Assembly: GCA_900553885.1 (NCBI GenBank)
Contig: USFD01000029.1
Coordinates: forward strand, 1-35,418
Origin: an uncultured Ruminococcus sp.
GTDB lineage: Bacteria; Bacillota; Clostridia; Lachnospirales; Lachnospiraceae
DNA: 35,418 nucleotides
Direction: 5' to 3'
This document shows, piece by piece, positions 8,140-16,161 of the stretch. A program made the position numbers and the translations under genes. Position 1 is the stretch's first letter; every line of letters starts with the position of its first letter. The notes under the pieces are model-generated. The model saw only the letters and a list, made by a program, of their open reading frames with translations, made no database searches and was not told the origin of the DNA.

Positions 8140-8539
8140 GAAATCCATTTCACTATTGCCTGCGAAAACGTCTTTATAGAAAAATCCTTCTGATTTTAAC
8201 TTCTATGCTGTATCGAATAGTATATTTAAACGTATTTTGGGCCTGCTTTGCCGACAATAGCCCATATGGAACCGTATAAATCACCTCAAGAGGACAGGTG
8301 TTTACAGATGGATAAATGTCCGGCCAAGACTCAGGCCATCTCCAATAATCCGGAAACGCAGAAAAAGCAGGAACCGCATTGAATTCCTGCCCAATCAAAG
8401 TTTCATTAGTACCTCCTTATTGCAAAGGCAATTCTTTTTCATCTTACCTACTACAATATATTTATGGTTAATGCCCCTTACAGCCAGTAAGGAATTGCCC
8501 ATCTTATTGCTTAAGCCAGTCTTTTTACAGATCCAGTCA
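8140..8539. other. Degenerate region with an orphan start site
   Basis: No intact gene is recognised. On the minus strand a textbook ribosome binding site (AAGGAGGT at 8418-8411) precedes an ATG at 8406-8404, but the frame stops after three codons (MKL). A real gene probably once started here and lost its body. A CCTTAC/GTAAGG hairpin lies just upstream. On the plus strand a 24-codon frame begins near 8309 (MDKCPAKTQAISNN) and ends at an in-frame TGA. Together with the exporter fragment downstream this looks like the scar of a deleted operon. Confidence 0.5.
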
Positions 8540-8890
8540 ACAGGAAGTGCTGTATCCCTGCTGCGTATCGTCGGAAGTTCCATTGACCATGCGGATCAGA
8601 TCGACGAGATCCCGGAAATGGACAGCACAGGAAGACCGGTATATCCCAAAAAGCATGATATTTCTTTCGATCATGTTGACTTCTCTTATGATAAGAGACC
8701 GATCCTGAAAAATGTTAACGTGACGATACCGGACCGCACCACCACTGCCATTATAGGCCCCGGCGGTTCCGGAAAGACCACCCTGTGCAGTCTGATCGCC
8801 CGGTTCCGGGATGTGGACAGCGGCTCGTTCCGTATCGGCGGCACAGATATCCGGGAGTATACACTGGAATCCCTTATAGACCAGATCCTT
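8540..8890 (+). pseudogene. Fragment of an ABC exporter ATP-binding domain
   Basis: The plus-strand frame carries the linker and first half of an ABC nucleotide-binding domain: SLLRIVGSSIDHADQIDEIP, then HDISFDHVDFSYDKRPILK, Walker A GPGGSGKTT, and IGGTDIREYTLESLIDQI. The homology ends abruptly just where the Q-loop should follow, and signature, Walker B and switch histidine are missing. The membrane domain that should precede it is also absent. The open frame extends to 8926 only through unrelated sequence. Exporters of this kind are often found with iron-regulated operons in Clostridia, so it may be left over from the same block as the broken methyltransferase. Confidence 0.8.
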
Positions 8891-8912
8891 GTGCTGAGCG
8901 TAATCAAAATAG

Positions 8913-8962
8913 AGCCGAACGGCTAAATTATTTATTAATTTTAAAAATCAGTCCGTTCGGCT
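8913..8962. repeat. 10-bp inverted repeat at the fragment boundary
   Basis: AGCCGAACGG (8913-8922) and CCGTTCGGCT (8953-8962) are perfect inverse complements separated by 30 AT-rich bases. It sits about 20 bp after the exporter homology stops. It could be a structure downstream of the PH-like gene or the footprint of a small mobile element. Confidence 0.4.
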
Positions 8963-8992
8963 AAAAAAGAAAAGAAGTCAGTACATCCTGAC
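8961..8992 (-). terminator. Intrinsic terminator of the PH-like gene
   Basis: On the minus strand, just after the stop at 8998, a GTCAG/CTGAC stem (8992-8988 with 8981-8977) is followed by a pyrimidine run with many T residues (8976-8961). The stem is short, so efficiency is uncertain. Confidence 0.5.
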
Positions 8993-8997
8993 CGCAA

Positions 8998-9450
8998 TCA
9001 GTGTCCGGCAATTTCCTGAAGCATCTGAAGCGTACTGTCCAGATTTTCACTGTGCCAGTTTCCCTCAGTCAGGCTGCCTCCCAGCATTCCTGAACTGCGC
9101 AGGGCACTCAGTTCTTTCTGCTGTGCTGACAGTGTTATAACGTCTTTCTCTGTCCGGATTGTAATGTGATAATTCAGCGCTGCTTCTTTTATTTCCACAT
9201 CCATAATTTCAGAAAAAGGAATAACCAGCGCCGCGTCTTTTTTCAGGCCCCAGTCCAGCCTGCCAAAAGGAACAAGAACAAGCTCATCCCGACAGATCTG
9301 CAGGACAAAAAATTCTGTACTTACCCCCAGAAATCTGACAATGGCATCACTTAAATTCGCCGGAGCATAAGATACAATAATACTCTTATTCTCAATCGGT
9401 TCAAAACCGGCTTCTCTGATAATTTCCCATACTTTCGCTTCTTTTGCCAT
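8998..9450 (-). CDS. PH-like domain small protein
   Basis: A 150-aa soluble protein with alternating beta strands and a C-terminal helix. The segment from FFVLQICRDELVLVPFG through VIPFSEIMDVEIKE to ITIRTEKDVITLSA has the strand pattern of bacterial PH-like proteins. I do not know a specific role. The start has AAGGAGG at 10 nt. It lies downstream of the LytTR regulator on the same strand, but with its own promoter (9479-9507) and a pair of direct repeats before it. It is the best candidate in the window for a target of that two-component system. Confidence 0.75.
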   Translation of the reverse strand: MAKEAKVWEIIREAGFEPIENKSIIVSYAPANLSDAIVRFLGVSTEFFVLQICRDELVLVPFGRLDWGLKKDAALVIPFSEIMDVEIKEAALNYHITIRTEKDVITLSAQQKELSALRSSGMLGGSLTEGNWHSENLDSTLQMLQEIAGH

Positions 9451-9455
9451 ACTGC

Positions 9456-9517
9456 AAAACCTCCTTCATTCAGATGATATTATATTTTTGCATATCACTC
9501 TGACCAAAGGAGGTTTT
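9456..9517. repeat. Inverted repeat that can pair with the ribosome binding site
   Basis: AAAACCTCCTT (9456-9466) is a perfect 11-bp inverse complement of AAGGAGGTTTT (9507-9517). In minus-strand RNA the downstream arm is the ribosome binding site of the PH-like gene and the upstream arm is an anti-Shine-Dalgarno. RNA begun at the local promoter would lack the upstream arm, while read-through RNA from the regulator gene would contain both. Confidence 0.5.
9479..9507 (-). promoter_or_regulatory. Promoter of the PH-like gene
   Basis: A perfect TATAAT (9484-9479) lies 17 bp downstream of a weak TTGGTC (9507-9502). A weak -35 with a perfect -10 is typical of promoters that need an activator. Confidence 0.6.
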
Positions 9518-9519
9518 TT

Positions 9520-9552
9520 GCCTGAAATGCCCGTTTCGTGCCTGAATATCCC
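9520..9552 (-). promoter_or_regulatory. Candidate LytTR direct-repeat binding site
   Basis: Two direct repeats (plus strand GCCTGAAATGCCC at 9520-9532, GCCTGAATATCCC at 9540-9552) are spaced 20 bp start to start, about two helical turns. They lie just upstream of the weak -35 of the PH-like gene and directly after the stop of the LytTR regulator gene. LytTR regulators bind pairs of direct repeats on one face of the helix. Assignment is by position and spacing only. Confidence 0.5.
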
Positions 9553-9560
9553 GGAATAAA

Positions 9561-10301
9561 TTACGCATTGAGCAGACTCATCAATTCATACTTTACTTTA
9601 CGGGAGAAGGGACATTCTTCCCCGTTCGTAAAGATAATCTTCATTTCCTTTATATCCAGCAGTCTGATCCTCTGTGTATTTACCAGATACGCGCGATGTA
9701 CACGCATAAATTTTCCGCTCATGGTTTTCTGCAGTTCCCGGATGCTTCCCGTAAAATCCATATTTTCTTTTAATCCGTGCAGAATAATGCGGTGGCTTTT
9801 TCCGCCGGTTTCAAAGTAAATAATTTCGTCAACCGGAATATGCCGGACTGTATCCATGAATTTAACCGTAAAATATTCCCCGTCCTCTCCCTGTTCTTCT
9901 TTAAGGCGATCTTTAATAATTTCAAGACATTTCCTGATGCCCCGGAACATTTCCTCTCTGTCATCTTTCACAATATAATCCAGCGCTTCCAGCTTATACC
10001 GGAATGTATCAAAAGCCAGTTCGCCGTAAGCTGTAACATAAATAAGAAAGCCCCGCGGATCCAGCTTTCTGACTGCCTGTCCCAGTGTAAATCCCGTATA
10101 TCGATCATTCTTCAGATCAACATCCAGAAAGAAAATACCCCGCTTCCCGTTTTTCGCAGCGGCGTCCAGCACTTCTTCCGGGCTGCCGCTGTCACAGATG
10201 ATCTTCATATCATAACCGGAAATCAGAATTTCTTTTTCCAGTTCTTTTCTTATCTCCCTGCGAACTGCCGCTTCATCATCACATAAATATATGGGAATCA
10301 T
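9561..10301 (-). CDS. LytTR-family response regulator
   Basis: A 246-aa AgrA/VirR-like response regulator. The receiver domain (1-125) has the acidic cluster CDDE (7-10), the phospho-acceptor Asp60 (FFLDVDL) and a Lys in YIVKDD. The LytTR DNA-binding domain follows (about 145-243), with YFTVKFMDTVRHIPVDEIIYFE and FMRVHRAYLVN. It overlaps the kinase gene by 4 bp (ATGA), so the two are translationally coupled. No AgrB/AgrD-type peptide genes are next to it, so the signal is unknown. Confidence 0.92.
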   Translation of the reverse strand: MIPIYLCDDEAAVRREIRKELEKEILISGYDMKIICDSGSPEEVLDAAAKNGKRGIFFLDVDLKNDRYTGFTLGQAVRKLDPRGFLIYVTAYGELAFDTFRYKLEALDYIVKDDREEMFRGIRKCLEIIKDRLKEEQGEDGEYFTVKFMDTVRHIPVDEIIYFETGGKSHRIILHGLKENMDFTGSIRELQKTMSGKFMRVHRAYLVNTQRIRLLDIKEMKIIFTNGEECPFSRKVKYELMSLLNA

Positions 10302-11692
10302 ATTCTTCTCTCTCCTGTTCCGATATTGAGTTCCTGAACAAACAGGCCGTCCTCCTCATATGACCGTGAAGAGACGTTATCATATGACTCGACTATGCGC
10401 CGCAGACTTGCAAGACCTATCCCTCTTCCCGGTCCTTTTGTAGAATATCCGTTCTTCCATATTTTCGAGAGGGGCACCGGTTCTTTAACCGGATTTCGAA
10501 TGATAATACTTACTCCTGATTCATCCCCACAAAACAATGCCGTCACTTTACAGTGCTTTTTATCTTCCGAGGATTCCATGGATTTCTGAAGAAAAGCTTC
10601 CGTTTCTTCCATCGCATTATCCAGAAGAATCCCTGCTGCCCTGCACAGATCCCCCGCCGGAATATCAACCTCTGTAATGGCAGCCGGCGCTTCCAGCCGG
10701 AAAGGAATTCCCCGCTGTTCCATTTCGGATACTTTAACAGCAATCAGCCCCTTCAGCTCTGTTACCTGAATATTGCCGAGCTGAGAAATCTGAAATATCT
10801 TCTCCCCCATTTTCTTCTCAAAATCTCCCGTCACTTCAGAAATAAATGTCTGAACCGCCTTCAGGTCGCCCTCATCAGCCTGAATCCGGATTCCCGCCAT
10901 CCTGTTCTTAAAATCATGCCGGAAAACTCTCACATCACGCTGGACACTTTCAAGACTCTGTATATACAATTTCTGCTGCTCCAGACTGGCCTGCTGCTCC
11001 TGAAGCTGTTTCTTCTGTATGCCGCAGCGGAATGTATCGTTCAGAACCCCCATAACAAGCAGCAGAAACAGAAGGGAAATCATCGGATTACTGTTATTCA
11101 GCACCAGGCGTTCGTTTGCAATCTCAACACTCAGTATTTTCAGAACCGGCAGCAGAATAATAACCGCTTTCCAGAGATAATTTTTTCTGTCCGCTGAAAG
11201 AAAACCGTTATATACTTCATGGAGCCGGAGCTTTAATATAATACCGGATACAATTATTCCGAGAAGCAGAATTTCTGCTATGGAGCTCACCATGTACATC
11301 ATCAGCTCACCGGGAATACTCAGATCAAAATTTCCCCGGATAAAAAAGCCTCCTAGTTCCTCCAGCGTACCGTACAAAAATACTGTCATTGCCCCGGTAA
11401 GCAAAGACTTTTCCCAGCACAGCCGGTATGCGGTATGCAGAACGAGCGTCCATCCCGCACTCTCGAGAAAACTGACTATCACTACAAAGAACACATTGCC
11501 GAACAGGTTTTTCATAAAAAATACTGAAGAAGGCAAAACGATAATCAGACAGTATGGTATAAACATCAGGCCTGCCATTTTCAGCGAAGGTTTCTGCTTT
11601 ATCAGAGCATATGTCAGAATGATACAGCAGATATATTCCGATAAAACAAGTGGAATATTCAGTAAAAAGACAATTGCATATGTATATTCCAT
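10298..11692 (-). CDS. GHKL-family sensor histidine kinase
   Basis: About 464 aa. The N-terminal half has six or so membrane segments (to about residue 215), followed by a coiled coil (QKKQLQEQQASLEQQKL). The kinase core carries the phospho-accepting His in FRHDFKNRMAG, the N-box AAGILLDNAMEE and the G-box GRGIGLASL. This is the AgrC-like type that pairs with LytTR regulators. The ATG at 11692 (GGAG at 9 nt) is preferred to the upstream TTG or ATG. It forms an operon with the response regulator under the promoter at 11765-11793. Confidence 0.92.
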   Translation of the reverse strand: MEYTYAIVFLLNIPLVLSEYICCIILTYALIKQKPSLKMAGLMFIPYCLIIVLPSSVFFMKNLFGNVFFVVIVSFLESAGWTLVLHTAYRLCWEKSLLTGAMTVFLYGTLEELGGFFIRGNFDLSIPGELMMYMVSSIAEILLLGIIVSGIILKLRLHEVYNGFLSADRKNYLWKAVIILLPVLKILSVEIANERLVLNNSNPMISLLFLLLVMGVLNDTFRCGIQKKQLQEQQASLEQQKLYIQSLESVQRDVRVFRHDFKNRMAGIRIQADEGDLKAVQTFISEVTGDFEKKMGEKIFQISQLGNIQVTELKGLIAVKVSEMEQRGIPFRLEAPAAITEVDIPAGDLCRAAGILLDNAMEETEAFLQKSMESSEDKKHCKVTALFCGDESGVSIIIRNPVKEPVPLSKIWKNGYSTKGPGRGIGLASLRRIVESYDNVSSRSYEEDGLFVQELNIGTGERRI

Positions 11693-11764
11693 GTCCATAA
11701 TCTCCAAACAATAAATATAAAAAGTAGTTTTATCAAATCATTCATGGTCTGTAAAGCCTTGTTT

Positions 11765-11793
11765 ATTATACCGTATCCAAATCCCTCTGAAAA
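11765..11793 (-). promoter_or_regulatory. Promoter of the kinase-regulator operon
   Basis: Minus strand: TTTTCA (11793-11788), 17 bp, TATAAT (11770-11765). It leaves a leader of about 65 nt before the kinase start. Confidence 0.6.
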
Positions 11794-11802
11794 GATATTT
11801 AT

Positions 11803-11840
11803 AAAGCTCCGGAAGACAGTATAATCCTCCGGAGCTTTTT
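11803..11840. terminator. Terminator after the CydDC-like operon
   Basis: AAAGCTCCGG (11803-11812) and CCGGAGCTTT (11829-11838) form a perfect 10-bp stem flanked by A and T runs on both sides. It lies after the stop of the exporter operon at 11892 and before the kinase promoter. It would work best on the plus strand (T run to 11840) but can serve the minus-strand operon too. Confidence 0.6.
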
Positions 11841-11891
11841 CCTTTCCTATAACTTATCAGTTTATTTCCGCCTGCTTTCCTCCTTTATGTC

Positions 11892-13670
11892 CTACGACAC
11901 TCTCCCGCTGTCCATCTCATACACCACATCCGCCAGGTTCATGGTAGATTTTCTGTGTGACACCAGCAGCACGGTCTTATCTCCCTTTCCTTCTTTCAGA
12001 GATTTCAGGATAATTCCTTCATTCAGGGAATCCAGATTGCTGGTAGGTTCATCCAGAAGAATAAAGGGCGCGTCGTGGAGGAAGGCGCGGGCGATCCCGA
12101 TCCGCTGCTTCTCGCCGCCGGAAAGCGTATCTCCCAGCTCGCCGACTTCCGTATCATACCCGTCCGGAAGTGTCATAATAAAATCATGGATGGACGCCTT
12201 CTTTGCAGCCTCCATAATCTCCTCTCTGGACGCCCCCGGTTTTCCGACAGCAATATTATTTGCAATGGAATCGTGGAACAGGCAGGTCTCCTGGGTTACA
12301 TAGGATTCCATTTCCCGCAGATCGGAGGTATTAATTCCCCGCACGTCTCTTCCGGAAATCAGGATCTGTCCGCCCTGCACGTCCCAGAACCGCATGAGAA
12401 GCTTCAGAAGGGTGGACTTGCCGGAGCCGCTGGCGCCGTGGATGCCGACAACCTTTCCCTTCGGTATTTTTATGGAATAATCTTTCAGAATCTGTTCCTC
12501 TTCATATGCGAAATCAACATTGTCCGCTGCTGCGTCGGTAAAGGAAACACTGGCGGCTCCCGTCACTTCCTCTACCTGAGGCTCCTCTTCCAGAATGGAC
12601 AGCACGCGTTCTCCGCTGGCCAGGGTCTGGTTCAGGTTATTGGACAGACTTGCAAGAGCCGTTACCGGGCCGAAGGAGCCCATCATAGCAACCGTGCCCG
12701 CCAGCATACCGGTAAGATCCACGCTGCCTGACTGCTTCAGTCCGATCATCAGAAAGAGCATGGCAAAGGAGAACAGAAGGATCACCAGATTGGTCACAGA
12801 TCTCTGGGAAGCTTCCAGCCGGTTCAGACTTTTCTGCATCTCACCCAGCTGACCGGACCGCTCCCTCATCTCTTTTCTTCTTTTCTCCCCCTGGCGGTAC
12901 TGAATTGTCTCGTCCAGTCCCCGCAGGGAATCAAGAATAAAACTGTTCAGTTCCCCGAACTCATTCCGGAATTCCATCCCCCGGCCGCCGCCCCGGCTTC
13001 CGAACAACAGCGGGATTACCGCGCCTACTGCCACATATCCTGCCAGAGCAAGGACTCCTGCCGCCACTGAGAACTGTCCGATAAACAGAACTATCACAAG
13101 AGAGGTCAGCACCGCAATGGCAATCGGTGAAATCGTATGGGCGTAGAAAACTTCCAGCAGTTCAATATCGGAAGTAATCACGGAGATCAGATTGCCCTTG
13201 TCCCGGCCTTCCAGCTTTGCCGGGCACAGCTTCCGCAGCGCCGCGAACACTTTATGCCGGATAATCGCCAGCAGTTTGAACGCTATAAAATGATTGCAGT
13301 ACTGTTCCCCGTAATGAAGGATTCCCCGCATTACAGCCATTACAATCAGAGCGGCAAACAATGTCCGGGGCTGTGCGCCCAGCAGGATTCCCGCTTCAGC
13401 CGCGTCAAACTGCAGCCCAAGGGCTTCCATAACCGGAGCCAGCAGAATATGCATCAGACCGTATCCTGCCACAATGGTAAGGAAAATGGCGCACAGATAT
13501 CCGATGGTTCCCAGAATAATTGCCAGGAGCATTACCGGAAGCAGAGGTCTGACCAGCCCGATCAGCTGTCCCATAATGCGGATACCTCTCCTTCTCTTAC
13601 GGGAGCTTCTTTTTGCAGACTGCCCCGTTCTCTTCTCTGGCCGCTGTGCCGCCGTCATTGCGCTGCTCAT
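11892..13670 (-). CDS. ABC exporter half-transporter, CydC-like
   Basis: A 592-aa fusion of a six-helix exporter membrane domain (about 30-320) and an ATPase domain. Walker A is GASGSGKST, the signature LSGGEKQRIGIARAFL, Walker B FILLDEPTSNLD. It overlaps the preceding half-transporter gene by 4 bp (ATGA; ribosome binding site GGAGG at 7 nt), so the two form a heterodimer. The pair resembles CydDC, known for exporting cysteine/glutathione and for haem-related activity. In this haem locus export of haem or of thiols is more plausible than a drug. No cytochrome bd genes are nearby. The exact substrate is inferred. Confidence 0.88.
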   Translation of the reverse strand: MSSAMTAAQRPEKRTGQSAKRSSRKRRRGIRIMGQLIGLVRPLLPVMLLAIILGTIGYLCAIFLTIVAGYGLMHILLAPVMEALGLQFDAAEAGILLGAQPRTLFAALIVMAVMRGILHYGEQYCNHFIAFKLLAIIRHKVFAALRKLCPAKLEGRDKGNLISVITSDIELLEVFYAHTISPIAIAVLTSLVIVLFIGQFSVAAGVLALAGYVAVGAVIPLLFGSRGGGRGMEFRNEFGELNSFILDSLRGLDETIQYRQGEKRRKEMRERSGQLGEMQKSLNRLEASQRSVTNLVILLFSFAMLFLMIGLKQSGSVDLTGMLAGTVAMMGSFGPVTALASLSNNLNQTLASGERVLSILEEEPQVEEVTGAASVSFTDAAADNVDFAYEEEQILKDYSIKIPKGKVVGIHGASGSGKSTLLKLLMRFWDVQGGQILISGRDVRGINTSDLREMESYVTQETCLFHDSIANNIAVGKPGASREEIMEAAKKASIHDFIMTLPDGYDTEVGELGDTLSGGEKQRIGIARAFLHDAPFILLDEPTSNLDSLNEGIILKSLKEGKGDKTVLLVSHRKSTMNLADVVYEMDSGRVS

Positions 13671-15403
13671 ACTGCCGCCTCCTTTCCATACTGCTCCAGT
13701 TCCATCTGGGACCGGTACAGCTTCGCGTATTCTCCATTCTGCCGGATCAGCTGATCATGGGTTCCGTTTTCGGCCACGGATCCGTCTTTCATCATATAGA
13801 TCCGGTCGGACTTCACCACATTGGCCAGACGGTGGGAAATCAGAAGTATTGTCTTTGTCTGTGCCAGCTGATGAATCACATCCATGATCATCTCTTCACT
13901 CTCCGCGTCAATATTGGATGTGGCCTCGTCAAAGATATAGACCGGCGTATCATGCAGCAGCGCCCGGGCAATGGCAAGCCGCTGGCACTGTCCGCCTGAG
14001 AAGTTGCTGCCTTTCTCCAGAATGGGCGTCTGCAGTCCCTGCTGAGACTGGAGAAATCCCCACAGATTTACTTTCATAAGCGCCTCTTTCATCTCCTCTT
14101 CCGAGGCGTCCGGACTGCCCATCCGCAGATTGTCCTCCACCGTTCCTTTAAACAGATAGCTGTTGTAGCTGACCAGAGTAATCTGGTCCATCAGACTCTC
14201 CTCCTGAATATCCGAAAGCTCTTTTCCTTCGATTGTCACACTTCCCGAATATCCCTGATTTCTACCCATAAGTATTGCGGCGGCCGTACTTTTGCCGCAG
14301 CCGGAAGCACCGACAATGGAAGTAAAACTTCCTGCCGGGAACTCCATGTCAACGCCTTTTAATATCTCCCGGTCCGCCTCATAGGAAAAATGTACTCCGG
14401 AAAACTCGATATCCATCTCCATGCCGTCCAGCCATTCGGATTTCTGCTCCGGTTCCGGCAGATCCAGCAGGGCAAAGATTTTATCGCTTGCCGCCATGCC
14501 GTTCATGGCAATATGGAAAAAGGAGCCAAGAAGACGCAGAGGAATAAAGAATTCCGCCGCCAGCAGAATCAGCATCAGCGCTCCATGGACGCTTAAGTTT
14601 CCTTTCATAAATTCAGAGAGAGTCACAATCATTCCCACCGCGGCTCCGCCGTAGGCGATCATGTCCATCACACTGGTGGAATTGAGCTGCATGGTCAGCA
14701 CTTTCATGGTAATCCGCCGGAACCGCTGGGATTCCTCGTCCATCTCCTCTGCTTTTTTCTCGTCTGACCGGTAAATCTTAAGGGTCGTCAGTCCCTGCAG
14801 ATTCTCCAGGAAGCTGTCTCCCAGTTCTGTATAGATTCCCCAGTATTTATTCAGCAGCCGTTTTGCAATTTTCTGGACCGCGACAATGGAAACGGGAATC
14901 AGAGGCACACAGATCAGCAGCACAAGACTGGCCTTCCAGTTTATAAAAGACAGCAACGCAAACAGAGTTACCGGCGCCAGCAGACTGTAAAACAGCTGAG
15001 ACAGATATTTTCCAAAATAAGTTTCCAGCTGCTCCACTCCTTCCGCCGCCATCTGCACCACCTCGGAGGTGGACACCTTCTCCCGGTACGCCGCTCCCAG
15101 ACGGAGCAGCTTACTGTAAATCCGGTCTCTCAGGATCCGTTTTACATCCACGCTGGCCCGGTAGGATGCGTAAGACGCCCGCCTGTCACAGATAAACCGA
15201 AGCGCCATGGCGATCACTACAAGCGCTCCATAACGCACTCCCGTCTGCCATGTCACTTCCCAAAACAGCGCCTGTTCCAGAAGGACAGACGCGCAGTAGA
15301 TCATCAGAATCTGGCAGAGCAGGGCCAGCCACTGCCAGACTACCTGATATATAATATATTTTTTTGCGTGGGACAGAAGTCCCACCAGTCTTTTCTTAAT
15401 CAT
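13667..15403 (-). CDS. ABC exporter half-transporter, CydD-like
   Basis: A 578-aa exporter subunit with an N-terminal membrane domain (about 15-310) and a C-terminal ATPase: Walker A GASGCGKST, signature FSGGQCQRLAIARALL, Walker B VYIFDEATSNID. The start at 15403 (GGAAGG, about 7 nt; MIKKRLVGLL) is preferred to an open-frame extension to 15508, because the extension is antiphase to a real 50-aa gene whose stop overlaps this ATG. It is translated in series with that small gene and with the CydC-like partner. Confidence 0.88.
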   Translation of the reverse strand: MIKKRLVGLLSHAKKYIIYQVVWQWLALLCQILMIYCASVLLEQALFWEVTWQTGVRYGALVVIAMALRFICDRRASYASYRASVDVKRILRDRIYSKLLRLGAAYREKVSTSEVVQMAAEGVEQLETYFGKYLSQLFYSLLAPVTLFALLSFINWKASLVLLICVPLIPVSIVAVQKIAKRLLNKYWGIYTELGDSFLENLQGLTTLKIYRSDEKKAEEMDEESQRFRRITMKVLTMQLNSTSVMDMIAYGGAAVGMIVTLSEFMKGNLSVHGALMLILLAAEFFIPLRLLGSFFHIAMNGMAASDKIFALLDLPEPEQKSEWLDGMEMDIEFSGVHFSYEADREILKGVDMEFPAGSFTSIVGASGCGKSTAAAILMGRNQGYSGSVTIEGKELSDIQEESLMDQITLVSYNSYLFKGTVEDNLRMGSPDASEEEMKEALMKVNLWGFLQSQQGLQTPILEKGSNFSGGQCQRLAIARALLHDTPVYIFDEATSNIDAESEEMIMDVIHQLAQTKTILLISHRLANVVKSDRIYMMKDGSVAENGTHDQLIRQNGEYAKLYRSQMELEQYGKEAAV

Positions 15404-15552
15404 ACAATTCCTTCCTGCTTCTGCTTTTTCTTTTCTCTCATACTGCACACCACATGCCATATAGCCATCACCGGGTGGTACAGCAGCATCCGGGGTCCGG
15501 AGAACCACATACTGTTCTTTTTCCGCTTCTTTTCAATATTCTGCATTTTCAT
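15400..15552 (-). CDS. 50-aa cationic small protein in the exporter operon
   Basis: A short reading frame with a good ribosome binding site (GAAGGG, 8 nt before ATG 15552). Its TGA stop overlaps the ATG of the CydD-like gene, a hallmark of translational coupling. The protein has a basic N-terminus (MKMQNIEKKRKKN), a hydrophobic middle with a proline (MLLYHPVMAIWHVVC) and a very basic tail (REKKKQKQEG). This could be a small membrane-associated subunit or regulator of the exporter. I recognise no named family. Confidence 0.7.
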   Translation of the reverse strand: MKMQNIEKKRKKNSMWFSGPRMLLYHPVMAIWHVVCSMREKKKQKQEGIV

Positions 15553-15584
15553 CTGACTGTCCCTTCAAGTAATATACCGTCTCC

Positions 15585-16001
15585 TTACCCTTTCGCTTCC
15601 GGCACTGCCGTCTGTCCTGCCGGGACCGTGCGTATCTTCGTAAAGAAATAGATATATTTGAAAAAAATCAGAAAAATAATAAATACTCTGCCGTATACAT
15701 TTGACATGGCCAGAAACGCCAGAATCAGCATGCAGGACGCCGGAATCAGCAGACTGAACTTTGTCTTCAGCGTCATGGCCCGGTTTCTGACAAAACTCTC
15801 CAGATGCCGTCTGTACAGTTTTGTCCCTGTAAACCACCTGTGAAACCGCTCCGATCCTCTGGCCAGGCAGAAGGACGCCAGCAGAAGAAATGGCGTAGTC
15901 GGCAGCACGGGAAGAATAACTCCCACCGCTCCGATCCCCATTGCCAGAAATCCAAGAATCAGCCACATAATCCGCAGGGGATTCTTTTTCTCTTTTTTCA
16001 T
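15585..16001 (-). CDS. YbaN/DUF454 inner-membrane protein
   Basis: About 138 aa with the YbaN family pattern: LILGFLAMGIGAVGVILPVLPTTPF, then FCLARGSERFHRWF, then KLYRRHLESF followed by RAMTLKTK, and two hydrophobic segments at the end. The function of the family is not established. The ATG at 16001 (AGGA at 8 nt) is preferred to a GTG at 16007. It is the first gene behind the operator-bearing promoter at 16062-16119, followed by the 50-aa gene and the exporter. A second YbaN gene lies at 16162-16551, so the locus carries two diverged copies. Confidence 0.85.
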   Translation of the reverse strand: MKKEKKNPLRIMWLILGFLAMGIGAVGVILPVLPTTPFLLLASFCLARGSERFHRWFTGTKLYRRHLESFVRNRAMTLKTKFSLLIPASCMLILAFLAMSNVYGRVFIIFLIFFKYIYFFTKIRTVPAGQTAVPEAKG

Positions 16002-16061
16002 ATACACGTTCCTTTCTGAGAAAATTGATTTTCAGTTTATATCTTTAACTCTCAGCATTCA

Positions 16062-16119
16062 GTTAGCTTTTACTAACCATTTGCATATCAGATATACCAT
16101 TCCCCGCCATGCTTGTCAA
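16062..16119 (-). promoter_or_regulatory. Promoter with GTTAG-N6-CTAAC operator for the YbaN-exporter operon
   Basis: Minus strand: TTGACA (16119-16114), 17 bp, TATATC (16096-16091), then the operator 16077-16062 (plus-strand GTTAGCTTTTACTAAC) about 14 bp downstream of the -10, near or just after the transcription start. A weaker Fur-like sequence (TGAGAATAATTATTG) overlaps the -35. This separates the YbaN-exporter genes into a second unit under the same control as the haem operon. Confidence 0.75.
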
Positions 16120-16161
16120 TAATTATTCTCAAAAAGGTTTCTTTTAGATACTTTTTCTCAT

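Noticed and set aside
8174..8583. Short minus-strand frames of 74 and 62 codons
   Set aside because: No domain and no proper start; better explained as degenerate DNA with an orphan ribosome binding site.
16118..16132. Fur-like box (TGAGAATAATTATTG) at the YbaN promoter, and a similar one near 25703
   Set aside because: Three or so mismatches to the Fur consensus, AT-rich context and one copy inside a gene end; the GTTAG-N6-CTAAC sites are far stronger.
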